DNA of 64,000 nt, from NCBI GenBank assembly GCA_951804985.1, contig OX638135.1:68242680-68306679 (forward strand), read 5' to 3'. Numbering within the stretch: position 1 is the stretch's first letter; each line of letters starts with the position of its first letter. The position numbers were made by a program, and so were the translations under genes. Shown here piece after piece: positions 1-9,159 of the stretch. The DNA is from Dryomyza anilis. Its lineage: Eukaryota; Arthropoda; Insecta; Diptera; Dryomyzidae. Below the pieces are notes generated by a model that saw only the letters and a program-made list of their open reading frames with translations, did no database searches and was not told where the DNA came from.

Positions 1-2
1 GC

Positions 3-952
3 CCAACGACTACCGAACAGGCAACCCAAACAACACCAAAATCGAGTCTCAGTGTGAGTCTCAGTGTCAATGACACGCAGAAAAGGAGAAGGGACACGGA
101 CGAGACAGCGAGACCCCAAGAATCAAAAAAGATCAAAGGAGTGTTAACGAGGGCAAACAAACCGGAGATGCAGACTGATAAAGCTACTACGCCAGAAAAA
201 GCGGAACCTACAAAGAAACCTTGGGTGAATGTAGATAGTAGAAGGAAGAAGATGCGACAGAAACCCACCCGACCGGACGCGATGATTATATCGACAAAGG
301 GTGAAATGACGTACGGAGACATATTGCGAAGGATTAAGGGGGACCCATGCCTAAAGGACCTAGGCGACAGCGTCTCTCGCATCAGAAGAACTCTGGCGGG
401 CGATCTCTTACTTGAGATAAAATCTGACGACAGAGATGCAGCAGAATTATTCCAAAAACGCTGGCCTGCGAGGCGTCAATAAAAACACTTCGACACGAAA
501 CGCTAATCGAGTGCAGGGACATCGATGAAGTAACCACAAAAGCAGATATATGCGCAACATCTATTTCTGAAACAGCCGTAAAGAACCTAAGGCAGGCGTA
601 TAGTGGTACGCAAACGGCAACCATTAGCCTACCAGCTGAGACAGCGCGTAAAGTCCTGGACGTAGGAAAAGTGCGAATCGGTTGGGTCGTCTGTCGCCTT
701 AGGGAGCAAGTATCTTTAAAGAGGTGCTTCAGATGCCTGGAATTCGGGCACCTAGCGAAGACATGTACCAATGCGCACGATAGATCGAAGGCGTGTAGAA
801 GGTGCGGTACAGATGGTCACATTGCGAGAGACTGCAACAAGAAACCGGAATGCATGTTCTGCAAACTTAATAAAAATGCAGACGTGAATCATATAGCAGG
901 GAGCAATAGATGTCCAATTTTTAGGAAGGCACTTAACAATGCTCGTAAATGA
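3..952 (+). pseudogene. LINE ORF1 (gag-like, three CCHC zinc knuckles), frameshifted
   Basis: ORF1 proteins of R1-clade LINEs bind the element RNA and form the ribonucleoprotein. The frame is open from base 3 to a stop at 482 and begins with a low-complexity, lysine-rich segment. The coding signal then continues one frame over, from about 452 to 952, consistent with a one-base deletion near 452. The second part carries the knuckles [28 protein letters not shown] and a third, CMFC...H...C, between about 724 and 921, the usual triple array for this clade. The stop at 950-952 overlaps the ORF2 start codon. The N-terminus is outside the window. Confidence 0.85.
949..952 (+). other. ATGA stop-start overlap between ORF1 and ORF2
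   Basis: The ORF2 ATG (949-951) shares two bases with the ORF1 TGA (950-952). Overlapping stop and start codons support coupled reinitiation in some R1-clade LINEs (SART1 is the studied case). That this element used it is inference from position. Confidence 0.7.
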
Positions 953-3421
953 AATTTATCCAGCTTAACCTAAATCACTGCAAAGCTGCTCAGGACTAGC
1001 TTTCGCAAACCATTTGCGAATGTCGTGTTGAGGTTGCTATCGTATGTGACCAATACAGAGAAATGCCAAATAATGTATGGGCGTCAGATTCAACTGGCAA
1101 GGCGGTGGTTTGGGCGTGCGAAAAACGTGCTATTGAAGAAACTTCAGAGAATATGGAGGACGGCTACGTAAGAGTAAAATTGGGGGCATACATGTATTTA
1201 GCTGTTACGCACCACCGAGTGCTACGCTGCCACAGCATGAGCGCATGCTAGACTGCTTGATAAGGGATGCAACTATACACAGCCCGGCAGTAATTGCTGG
1301 TGATTTCAACGCATGGGCAGTTGAGTGGGGAAGCCGAAAGACAAACCTAAGAGGGCGCATACTGTTGGAAGCATTTTCCAACAGTGACATGGTGCTGGCG
1401 AACATCGGTAATGTGCATACCATCAGGGCGAGAGGAACAGGATCCGTGGTTGACCTAACGTTTGTAAGCAATGCATTGGCAAGGAATGTGGAATGGCGCG
1501 TCAGCGAACACTACACACACAGCGACCACCAAGCACTCCTATTCACCGCTGCAATCACACGCACACGAACCGTCGATCCGTTTCGAAAAAAGAACACAGA
1601 AGTTTCTTGGGCGTCCAACAAACTAGATGTGGATGCATTTGTGGAAACCCTCAAACAATGCCAACAAATAGAGGGCTCAGCGGAAGAAAAATCCGAATAC
1701 CTCTCTGTCAGAGTAGGGCAGGCATGCGATGCTTCAATGCCCCGTCGCAGATTAGCGAGTAACAGACCGTCAAACTACTGGTGGAACAAGGATATTGCAA
1801 ATCTTCGAACTCTTTGCCTCAAAGCGAGAAGGCGCTGTCAACGAGGCAGAAGTAGACCAGGCTTCGATCAAAGGCAACTGGAATACAAACTAGCACGGAC
1901 TTCGCTAAAGCAGGCAATACAACAAAGCAAACAGGCAAGCTTTAAACAAATATGCGAAAAAGCTGACTCAGACCCCTGGGGAACAGCATACAGAGTCGTA
2001 ATGTCACGCATTAGGGGTAAGAGATCACCCCAACTGAGCTGCCCAACACTCTTGAGACAAGTTGTTTCAACACTGTTCCCACAACATAAGGAGAACTCAC
2101 ATAGCCGTGTAGTAGCGCCACAACTAGGTGAAATACCAGCAGTCACAGTTGAAGAATTGGCCGTAATTTCAAATAGAATCGGCCCCAGACCCATCCCAAA
2201 TGCAGCACTTAAGCTGGCGGTTGCAAATGAGCCCAGTATGTTCATAGAGACATACAACCAATGCCTCGCCGAAGGTATATTTCGGGTTCGATGGAAGAAG
2301 CAGAAGCTAGTACTCATCCCAAAGCCAAACAAGCGTCTAGGAAATCCATCGTCATATCGACCTATATGCCTACTCGACACGGCAGGGAAGATCCTCGAAA
2401 GGATGCACTACGAAGACTTGGCATACCTGTGTATCTCGCTTTTACTTTTCAGACAGGTACTTATGTTATGATACGGACGACGGACCAGTATCGTACAAGG
2501 TTACTGCAGGAGTCCCACAGGGGTCAGTTCTCGGCCCGTTACTTTGGAATATAATGTACAACGACGTTCTTACGCTACCAATGCCAGAGGAAGTAACCAT
2601 AGTCGGCTTTGCTGACGATATAGCGGTTGTAGTGACTGCTCCACACATTGACGAAGTTGAGATGTACGCAAACGAGGCGACAAATAAAATAAGCCGATGG
2701 TTGGACAAAGTCGGTCTGAGACTGGCGGAGCACAAAACAGAAGTAATACTGATTACCAAAAGACGGAAGCAAGAGGCAATCAAAATCACGATGGGAGGAC
2801 ACGAAATCTCATCCAAGAAGTCTCTCAAATACCTCGGGGTGATGATCGACTCCAGGCTCAATTTTGACGCGCACCTGGAATATGTTTGAAATAAAGCATC
2901 AAATGTCAGTGCGGTGCTATCGCGAATGATGCCCAACGTAGGAGGACCAAGGCAGAGTAAAAGACTTACTATTTCTAGAGTGGTAAGCTCTATACTGATG
3001 TATGCTGCACCAGTGTGGTCAAACGCACTTACGGGCAAAAGCAAATGGAGAAGAATGGCGGCAGTATATCGACTAAGCGCACTGAGGGTGTGTAGCTCCT
3101 ATCGCACGGCGTCAGACGAAGCAGCATGCGTGTTGGCAGGAATGATAATTTGGCCTGGACGAATCACCGGCCTGCCCCACGTGTGAAGCAGAAGCGGAAG
3201 ACCCACAGCACGTGCTTTTCCACTGCCCAAGATTTGAATCGCATAGAGAGCGCCTGGAGAAGACGTTAGAAGCAAGAGTGACGCCACAAAACATTGTGAC
3301 TGAAATGCTGAAGTCAGAAGATAACTGGACCGAGGTCGACAGAACAGTAAAAGAAATACACGAGCAACTACTGCAGGCAGAACGCAGTAGAAAAGAAGAT
3401 CGGGCAATTCAAGTAATATGA
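949..3421 (+). pseudogene. LINE ORF2 (endonuclease, reverse transcriptase, CCHC finger), multiply broken
   Basis: ORF2 nicks target DNA and primes reverse transcription from the nick. The start is the ATG at 949, inside an ATGA overlap with ORF1; the protein begins [16 protein letters not shown], then an in-frame TAG lies at 997-999. A frameshift near 1200 leads into the frame read at 1245-2471. The endonuclease signature AGDFNAWAVEWGS is near 1296-1335 and the SDH motif near 1520. RT starts with NPSSYRPICLLDTAGKILE near 2341-2400. About 100 residues of fingers/palm are missing before AGVPQGSVLGPLLWN near 2503-2550, with a change of frame. The active-site box FADDIAVV lies near 2608-2630. A TGA interrupts at 2887-2889 and another frameshift follows near 3180. 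The terminal finger begins CPTCEAEAEDPQHVLFHC. Not functional as read. Confidence 0.85.
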
Positions 3422-3606
3422 GGCAGCAATAGCTGATCCCGCCCCGCGAAGAAATACCTTACGGCAGTCCCGCGGGGTCGTGGATGATGAAGGAGGTGGT
3501 TTTAGTCGGTATGAATCCGACATAACTGGTTGAGCAGGAGCTTATCAGTATCTTTTGAAGATTTCCACCTCCCAACGTTGAAAAAAAAAAAACAAAAAAA
3601 AAAAAA

Positions 3607-3917
3607 GATATAGATATAGATATAGATATAGATATAGATATAGATATAGATATAGATATAGATATAGATATAGATATAGATATAGATATAGATATAGATA
3701 TAGATATAGATATAGATATAGATATAGATATAGATATAGATATAGATATAGATATAGATATAGATATAGATATAGATATAGATATAGATATAGATATAGA
3801 TATAGATATAGATATAGATATAGATATAGATATAGATATAGATATAGATATAGATATAGATATAGATATAGATATAGATATAGATATAGATATAGATATA
3901 GATATAGATATTGATAT

Positions 3918-3984
<67 letters not shown>
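3607..3984. repeat. (GATATA)n hexanucleotide microsatellite followed by (TA)n
   Basis: About 50 nearly perfect GATATA copies run from 3607 to about 3927 (one GATATT variant near 3907), followed by an uninterrupted TA tract to 3984. It directly abuts the A-rich tail of the upstream LINE. Open frames across it are repeat artefacts (Ile-Ser or Tyr-Ile runs) and encode nothing. Confidence 0.95.
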
Positions 3985-3987
<3 letters not shown>

Positions 3988-4009
3988 ATAGATATATATA
4001 TTAATTCAA

Positions 4010-4269
4010 TCACATGTATTAATTTCTGTTAACTGTGCAAGCTAACTTGAAAGAGGTGTGGTCTAAGCATAGCTTTAGCGCTTTGCCAAATTATTATCAT
4101 TGTTGCCAACGTGAAGCGTTGGGACAATGATATGATATTTTGCTGTACAACATGAGTTCAACATGATATAAAAACATGATGCGCTCAACATGTATACAAC
4201 AACATCCAAAACTGAATGAGTAGTGAAGAACCATAAAGAAAAGAAAAATGTGTGAACTAATTCACAACA
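4010..4269 (-). repeat. Truncated 3' LTR of minus-strand Gypsy element
   Basis: This segment matches most of the outer part of the LTR at 14388-14618, including the block with AGCGCTTTGCCAAAT, a GGGACAAT hairpin and the terminal TGTTGTGAATT (minus strand). Its right end at 4269 touches a purine tract on the minus strand (4270-4283), which marks it as a 3' LTR. The inner ~430 bp found in the other LTR are missing; the microsatellite and LINE sit where they should be. Confidence 0.8.
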
Positions 4270-4283
4270 TTCCTCCCCCCTTA
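4270..4283 (-). other. Polypurine tract of minus-strand Gypsy element
   Basis: Read on the minus strand, this is TAAGGGGGGAGGAA directly before the TGTTGTGAATT start of the 3' LTR. This is the expected site of plus-strand DNA priming. Elements 1 and 2 in this window have similar G-rich tracts in the same position. Confidence 0.75.
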
Positions 4284-4632
4284 TGGAAAAAAAATTATTA
4301 TTAATATTAAGAATAATAATAATTTTTTACTAGATATTTTAAGAAAATTTTTGAATTTATGGAAATGATGTTTTCTTAGAATTAATATTAGAATAATATT
4401 AAGAATAATAACGATAATATGTATATTTTAACATGGTGATAATAATGATAATAAGTTATATTAACAATTATAATATTTTTAAATTTTCTCAAGTTATCTA
4501 TAAAAATATTTTTGAATATTTGAATATGTTGCAATAATAAAAATGATAATAATAATCATATTTTTTTTGTTTTTTTTTTATTTTTATTTTTATTTTTTGT
4601 TATGTAAATTAAAAAAAAAAAAATAATCCGAA

Positions 4633-4845
4633 GCCTCTTCTTGTAAAGATGAGAACGGGAATCTAATGACAGATATCCAGAGCACACTGAAGATATGGAG
4701 GGATCACTTCTCTAAACTGCTGACCGGTGATGATGACCGCAATACCACCGATAGAGCAGTAAACCCGGCAACCCTAGTACTTGATAAATACGTTGAGATT
4801 CCGCCACGCGACCATGACGAGGTCAGAACAGCCAGCCATTCACAA
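4633..4845 (+). mobile_element. RTE-like LINE fragment (endonuclease-RT linker)
   Basis: The plus-strand frame reads KDENGNLMTDIQSTLKIWRD and continues with HFSKLLTGDDD, the linker between endonuclease and RT in RTE-like LINEs. A related copy is found on the minus strand near 19440-19640 (LRLWREHFSDLLAGDDD), so both derive from the same or sister families. Only about 210 bp remain; the right edge is the start of the long inverted-repeat element at 4848. Confidence 0.7.
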
Positions 4846-4847
4846 AA

Positions 4848-6183
4848 TGTTGGGAAAAGTGCTCTAATATAATGTAGTTTCTAAAACTGTTGCTAACATT
4901 TCTTAACATCGACTTACTAATACACAAACAAATTCATGAATTAATATCAGTTAATAAAAAAATTCCGCTAATCAGTTGGTATCCGCTACACCCAATAATG
5001 GTTTCTTAGATATCCAATGTATTTAATAAATATAATTTAACCTCGCGCCTAGGCAAAATATAGCGGTAAATATCGTCTACATCCAGAAATTCGTATATAA
5101 CGAAAGTTTTCAGAGATTGATTTAATTATACCTTTAGTATTTGGAGTAAGGTGTCTTATATATTAATATATCGTGCAAAGAATACGTCTGAAAATGTTCA
5201 GAAAAAATTATAAAACACATAATTGGTGAAATTGTACCGAAGTTATAGATATATACAATATAATCGTCAAAAAATGCATTATTTTTATTTTAAATATAAT
5301 TACTCAACAGAACAAAAATAAAATTCTATAATAGTGAAATGCTATATACAAGACATCGAAATTTTCTAACAAGTTATCCAATGTATATCTAACATTATAC
5401 AATTGTTACATTAACGATACAACATGTTGAATCAAACAGATAATCCATGTTCAGTAGACAATTTTTACTATTTATAATTAACATAATAATAACAATTAAA
5501 TTAATGTACCATATTAAAAACTAACAATATCAGCGTTATCAATAATCCACGTTACCAATAAAAATAATGTGCAACTTAAGATAGTAGTCGATTTTGGCAT
5601 ACATTTATATGGAAGATTTGTCAAAAAGACGACTATTTGTTAAAGCTGTACACTATTTTTTGATTATTGGTAGTGCTGTAGGAATATTTTCGAAAAAAAT
5701 AACATGAAATCTGTTTAATTTTTGTTTAAATTTACATGATATTCTTTTCGTGGTCAAAGTGACTTAAAATTAGAAATTTTCAAAAATATGTTACGTAATT
5801 ACGGGATACCTTTGCCGATTATGGTTTTATATTTTTTTGTGAAAAGATTTCGACTATATTTAAAATTTTGGAAACCATACTCGCAATACTAAAGTTATAA
5901 ATAAATCAATCTCTGAAAACGTGCGTTTTATACGAATTTCTGAATGTAATGATCTGTACCGCTACATTTTACCTAGGCCCGCGATTAAATCATATTTATT
6001 AGATACATTGGATATCTAAGAAACAATTATTGGGTGTAGCGGATACAAACTGATTAGCGGAACTTTTTTATTAACTGAAATTAATTCATGAATTTATAAT
6101 TAGTTCTTGTGTTAATAAGTCGATGTTAAAAATTTTAACAACAGTTTTGGAAACTGCATTATATTGGAGCACTTTTCCCAAAA
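4848..6183. mobile_element. Non-autonomous DNA element with ~330-bp terminal inverted repeats
   Basis: The left arm begins TTGGGAAAAGTGCTC at 4848 and the right arm ends with its complement GAGCACTTTTCCCAA at 6183. The arms remain alignable over about 330 bp, with shared landmarks TCCGCTAATCAGTT, TCCGCTACACCCAATAAT, AGATATCCAATGTAT, CCTAGG and TTTTCAGAGATTGATTTA. The ~680-bp centre is AT-rich and has no transposase frame. Foldback or MULE-type elements have such long TIRs; the superfamily cannot be assigned, because I see no clean target duplication. A sequence ending TCACCCTA near 6393 may be a further part of it. Confidence 0.75.
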
Positions 6184-6398
6184 ATTTATGAATTTACTCC
6201 TTAAACTTTGGGAGATATTGAACTTTCCCATGAAGCCAACTTACGTTTTTCAGATCGCCAAAAACAGAAAATCCAAGTGCGCGACCTCTAAACATCAATC
6301 GATTTTGGAAAAAAGGCACATGCGTGTCTTTTTCGACATTTATGATCCAATGGTGAGCGATCCCGATGACTTAATTTTTTTTGCATCACCCTAATATA

Positions 6399-6450
<52 letters not shown>

Positions 6451-7414
6451 GATAAACTTATGCACATTATTTTATTTACTTATATGTGTTTTGTATTGAA
6501 TCTTTGTGTGTTTACTGGTATTTTAAAATTAATACATTGATTTTATATTTGGTTTGGAGAGGTCGATATGTTCGAGATAAATATATTTTTTTTCTCTGCG
6601 ATTTTGTCAAACAAATTTTTGAATCATCTTGGTGCTCATGTCGCGTTATGTAGGATATTTAAGATTTAAGAAAGTGTGTTATGGTACTAATTTCTGTAAA
6701 ATTAATGTAATTTTCGTAAATTATATAATAGATTATGTACATTCGTCACAAGAAAAAAATTGATTTTAAGATATTTAAATTACTTGAATAAAAGCATGGT
6801 ACATTATTTGAAATATTACTATTTAGTGTGGTAATAGTTTATCTAAACTTAGTGTCATGTAAAGTATAATTATTTATGTATGCAATAACATAGAAATTAA
6901 ATGTTGTTTGTAAGTGTTTAACTTATTTGAAACACAGTTATTTAGTGTAGCACTAGGTTTAGTGTAATTTTAGTGTATTATGTCCTTAGACCAATAGCTA
7001 AGATCGTCGTCTTATATGCGGATGGACTCAATGCGGCGGACTCAATCCCCCTTCAATGCGCAAAATTAAAAAAAATTATTGCATATAATTTTTTTTTATA
7101 AATATATATGTACATAGAATATATTGAACATTGCATATACATTATTTACTTTAAATTTTCTCAAGAATTGTTGAATTTATTATATATACATATATTTTTT
7201 TTGTAACTGTGTTAATTTAGTTAAAAAATTTATTTAATTTCCAATACAAATTTGTATATCTCTTTTAAAAGTTTAATATAAAATAAAATGTTAGATAAAA
7301 ATTAAAATAAATTATTTTTTTTTTTTAATTTTAATTCCCCTTATTTTTTTCATATATTTTTTCTTTAAAAAAAAAAATATTTTTTTGTCTTCCCTTATTT
7401 TTCTCTATATTTTT
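6184..7414. other. AT-rich stretch without recognisable gene; (TA)n at 6396-6443
   Basis: Apart from a TA tract at about 6396-6443 and T-rich runs from 7080 to 7400, nothing can be assigned. A 76-codon frame at 6164-6394 is continuous, with no motif and no homology that I recognise. Near 6980-7060 there are loose A-box/B-box-like strings (TAGCTAAGATCG, GGACTCAATCC), too degenerate to call a tRNA or SINE. Confidence 0.5.
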
Positions 7415-8113
7415 TATACCCTACACTAAGAGTGAAAGGGTATATTCAGTTTGGTACGCCGTTTGTAACACCCAGAAGGAAGCATCTCCGGTATGGAAAA
7501 GTATATATATTCTTGATCAGCATGACCTCCTGAGTCGATTTAGCGATGTCCGTCTGTCCGTCTGTCTGTCCGTCTGTCTGTCTGTTGAAATCCCTACTAC
7601 TTTTAAAATTGAAGAGCTAGATAAATGAAACTTATAACTTAGATTACTAATATACCTACGCTGTATGGCGAGATCGGTCCATTGTGACCTATGATCCGAC
7701 CACTTATGTTCAAATACCTCATATAAAATGTACATATAAAGATCAATTTTATGTATACGTGCTTAGGTAAACTTTTTTGGTCAAATATATATTGATATCA
7801 TGCTCAAATACATGATAATAATGTTTTCCGGCGAAATTGTGGTTTACAAAAAAAAAAATTGAAATTCGGTACACCTACCCATTTGTAAATATGGGTATCA
7901 AATGAATGGAAATTCTTTAGCGATTGAATGTTTGTAGTTATTTTCAGGATTCGTATACCCTGGTGACCTATATATTACTTTGAATGGTAACCACACATAT
8001 GTGTAGGGTATTTATAGTCGGCTTAGACCGACTATAATTTTGATAATCCTAACTATCATAATTACACATACTTTAAAATTTCCCATGTGATCTAACCTTC
8101 CCAACTGGCTTTT
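7415..8113 (+). mobile_element. Mini-me/DINE-like repeat, fullest copy
   Basis: Starts with TATACCCTACACTAAGAG, whose TATACCCT is repeated inverted as AGGGTATA 20 bp on. It contains the core ATTCTTGATCAGCATGACC and a (GTCY)n tetranucleotide tract at about 7547-7585, and near its end has a perfect 9-bp hairpin TATAGTCGG/CCGACTATA (8013-8036). (GTCY)n with short inverted ends and a 3' hairpin is the hallmark of dipteran mini-me/DINE-1 repeats, regarded as non-autonomous Helitron-like elements. About 75 bp past the hairpin, up to AACTGG near 8113, are also shared with the copy at 49176, so the unit may extend that far. Confidence 0.8.
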
Positions 8114-8274
8114 CTTCTCTTTAATTAAAATTTTCTCTTTTTTTTTAGTTCCTTTTTTTGCATATATATATTTTTTATCTCTTTTTTTTATTCTTTAAAA
8201 ATTTAATAGTTAATATTATTATTTTTTTGTCTTCTCTTTTTTTTCTTTTTAATAACAATTTGTATCCCTCTTTT

Positions 8275-8534
8275 TATACCCTACACTAAGAGTGAAAGGG
8301 TATATTCAGTTTGGTATGCCGTTTGTAACACCCAGAAGGAAGCATCTCCGGTATGGACAAGTATATATATTCTTGATCAGCATGACCTCCTGAGTCGATT
8401 TAGCGATGTCCGTCTGTCCGTCTGTCTGTCTGTCCGTCTGTCTGTCTGTCTGTCCGTCCGTCCGTCTGTCTGTTGAAATCCCTACTACTTTTAAAATTGA
8501 AGAGCTAGATAAATGAAACTTATAACTTAGATTA
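8275..8534 (+). mobile_element. Mini-me/DINE-like repeat, 3'-truncated copy
   Basis: Repeats the first ~260 bp of the copy at 7415, with a longer (GTCY)n tract at about 8409-8474. Homology stops after CTTATAACTTAGATTA; the second half with the 3' hairpin is absent. It lies in the same orientation 860 bp from the fuller copy. Confidence 0.8.
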
Positions 8535-8780
8535 GATACGCTTCACGTATGATATTCATTCGTTCGTACACATTGCATATGTGCTTCAGCATGAAACACT
8601 TGGGTGTAATGACCATTTTCAAGGTTTTCAATTGTTGGTTTGCGTTATCTGCATTGAATACGACAATTTTATGACGAATTTTCATTTAATTTTATATGAA
8701 GGCAGTTTGTTGCCTTTGCTTAATTTATTTTTTTCTCATTTTTTCTAACTTTAAAATTATAAGTTCTTCTCCTAAAATAG

Positions 8781-8831
<51 letters not shown>

Positions 8832-9159
8832 TATATATATTTTTACTTTTTTTTATTACTTAATTATTGTTTTTAATATTTCCTATGTTATTCATTTTTT
8901 TATTATTATATTTTGTTTGTTAATTACTGTTTTCCTAAACTATTTATATTTATTTCTTCCTCTAAATGACGAGTTATTTAATGTTTTATTTAATGATTAC
9001 TCTATATCTTATGGTTAGATTTATTTTTTCTATAATTTGCATAATGTTTTCATAATGTTGCAATCTACAGGTTTAATTGTCAACACATAGCTAATTGGTT
9101 TTATATTGTTACTTTTATGGTTTCTAACCTAGGGTAATATTATAATATTTTTAGTTTTA
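8535..9159. other. AT-rich remainder of minus-strand element; (TA)n near 8783-8830
   Basis: No frame or motif is supported here. By position it should be the integrase-to-env part of the minus-strand Gypsy element, but I cannot recognise env residues. It holds a TA microsatellite around 8783-8830. Confidence 0.4.

Larger units (their letters stand above)
1..3606 (+). mobile_element. R1-clade non-LTR retrotransposon (LINE), broken, 5' end outside window
   Basis: Two consecutive open reading frame regions of LINE type fill this stretch: a gag-like ORF1 with three zinc knuckles and an ORF2 with an apurinic-type endonuclease, reverse transcriptase and a C-terminal CCHC finger. The order and the knuckle pattern are those of the R1 clade (R1, RT1, TRAS, SART, Waldo relatives). 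The 3' end is marked by an A-rich tail near 3580-3606. Reading frame is open back to the window edge, so the 5' end lies upstream. Frameshifts, in-frame stops and an internal RT deletion make it inactive. The clade call is by family resemblance from memory, not by alignment. Confidence 0.85.

Noticed and set aside
3459..4013. 184-codon minus-strand frame across the microsatellite
   Set aside because: Its Ile-Ser/Tyr-Ile runs are a translation of the GATATA and TA repeats.
6164..6394. 76-codon plus-strand frame next to the long-TIR element
   Set aside because: No recognised similarity; starts inside the inverted repeat and ends at a TA tract.
6980..7060. tRNA/SINE-like A-box and B-box strings
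   Set aside because: No cloverleaf can be formed and the B box lacks the GTTC core; too degenerate.
7547..7585. Possible CRISPR-like or satellite array in the GTCY tracts
   Set aside because: A simple tetranucleotide microsatellite internal to a mini-me/DINE-like repeat; the genome is eukaryotic.
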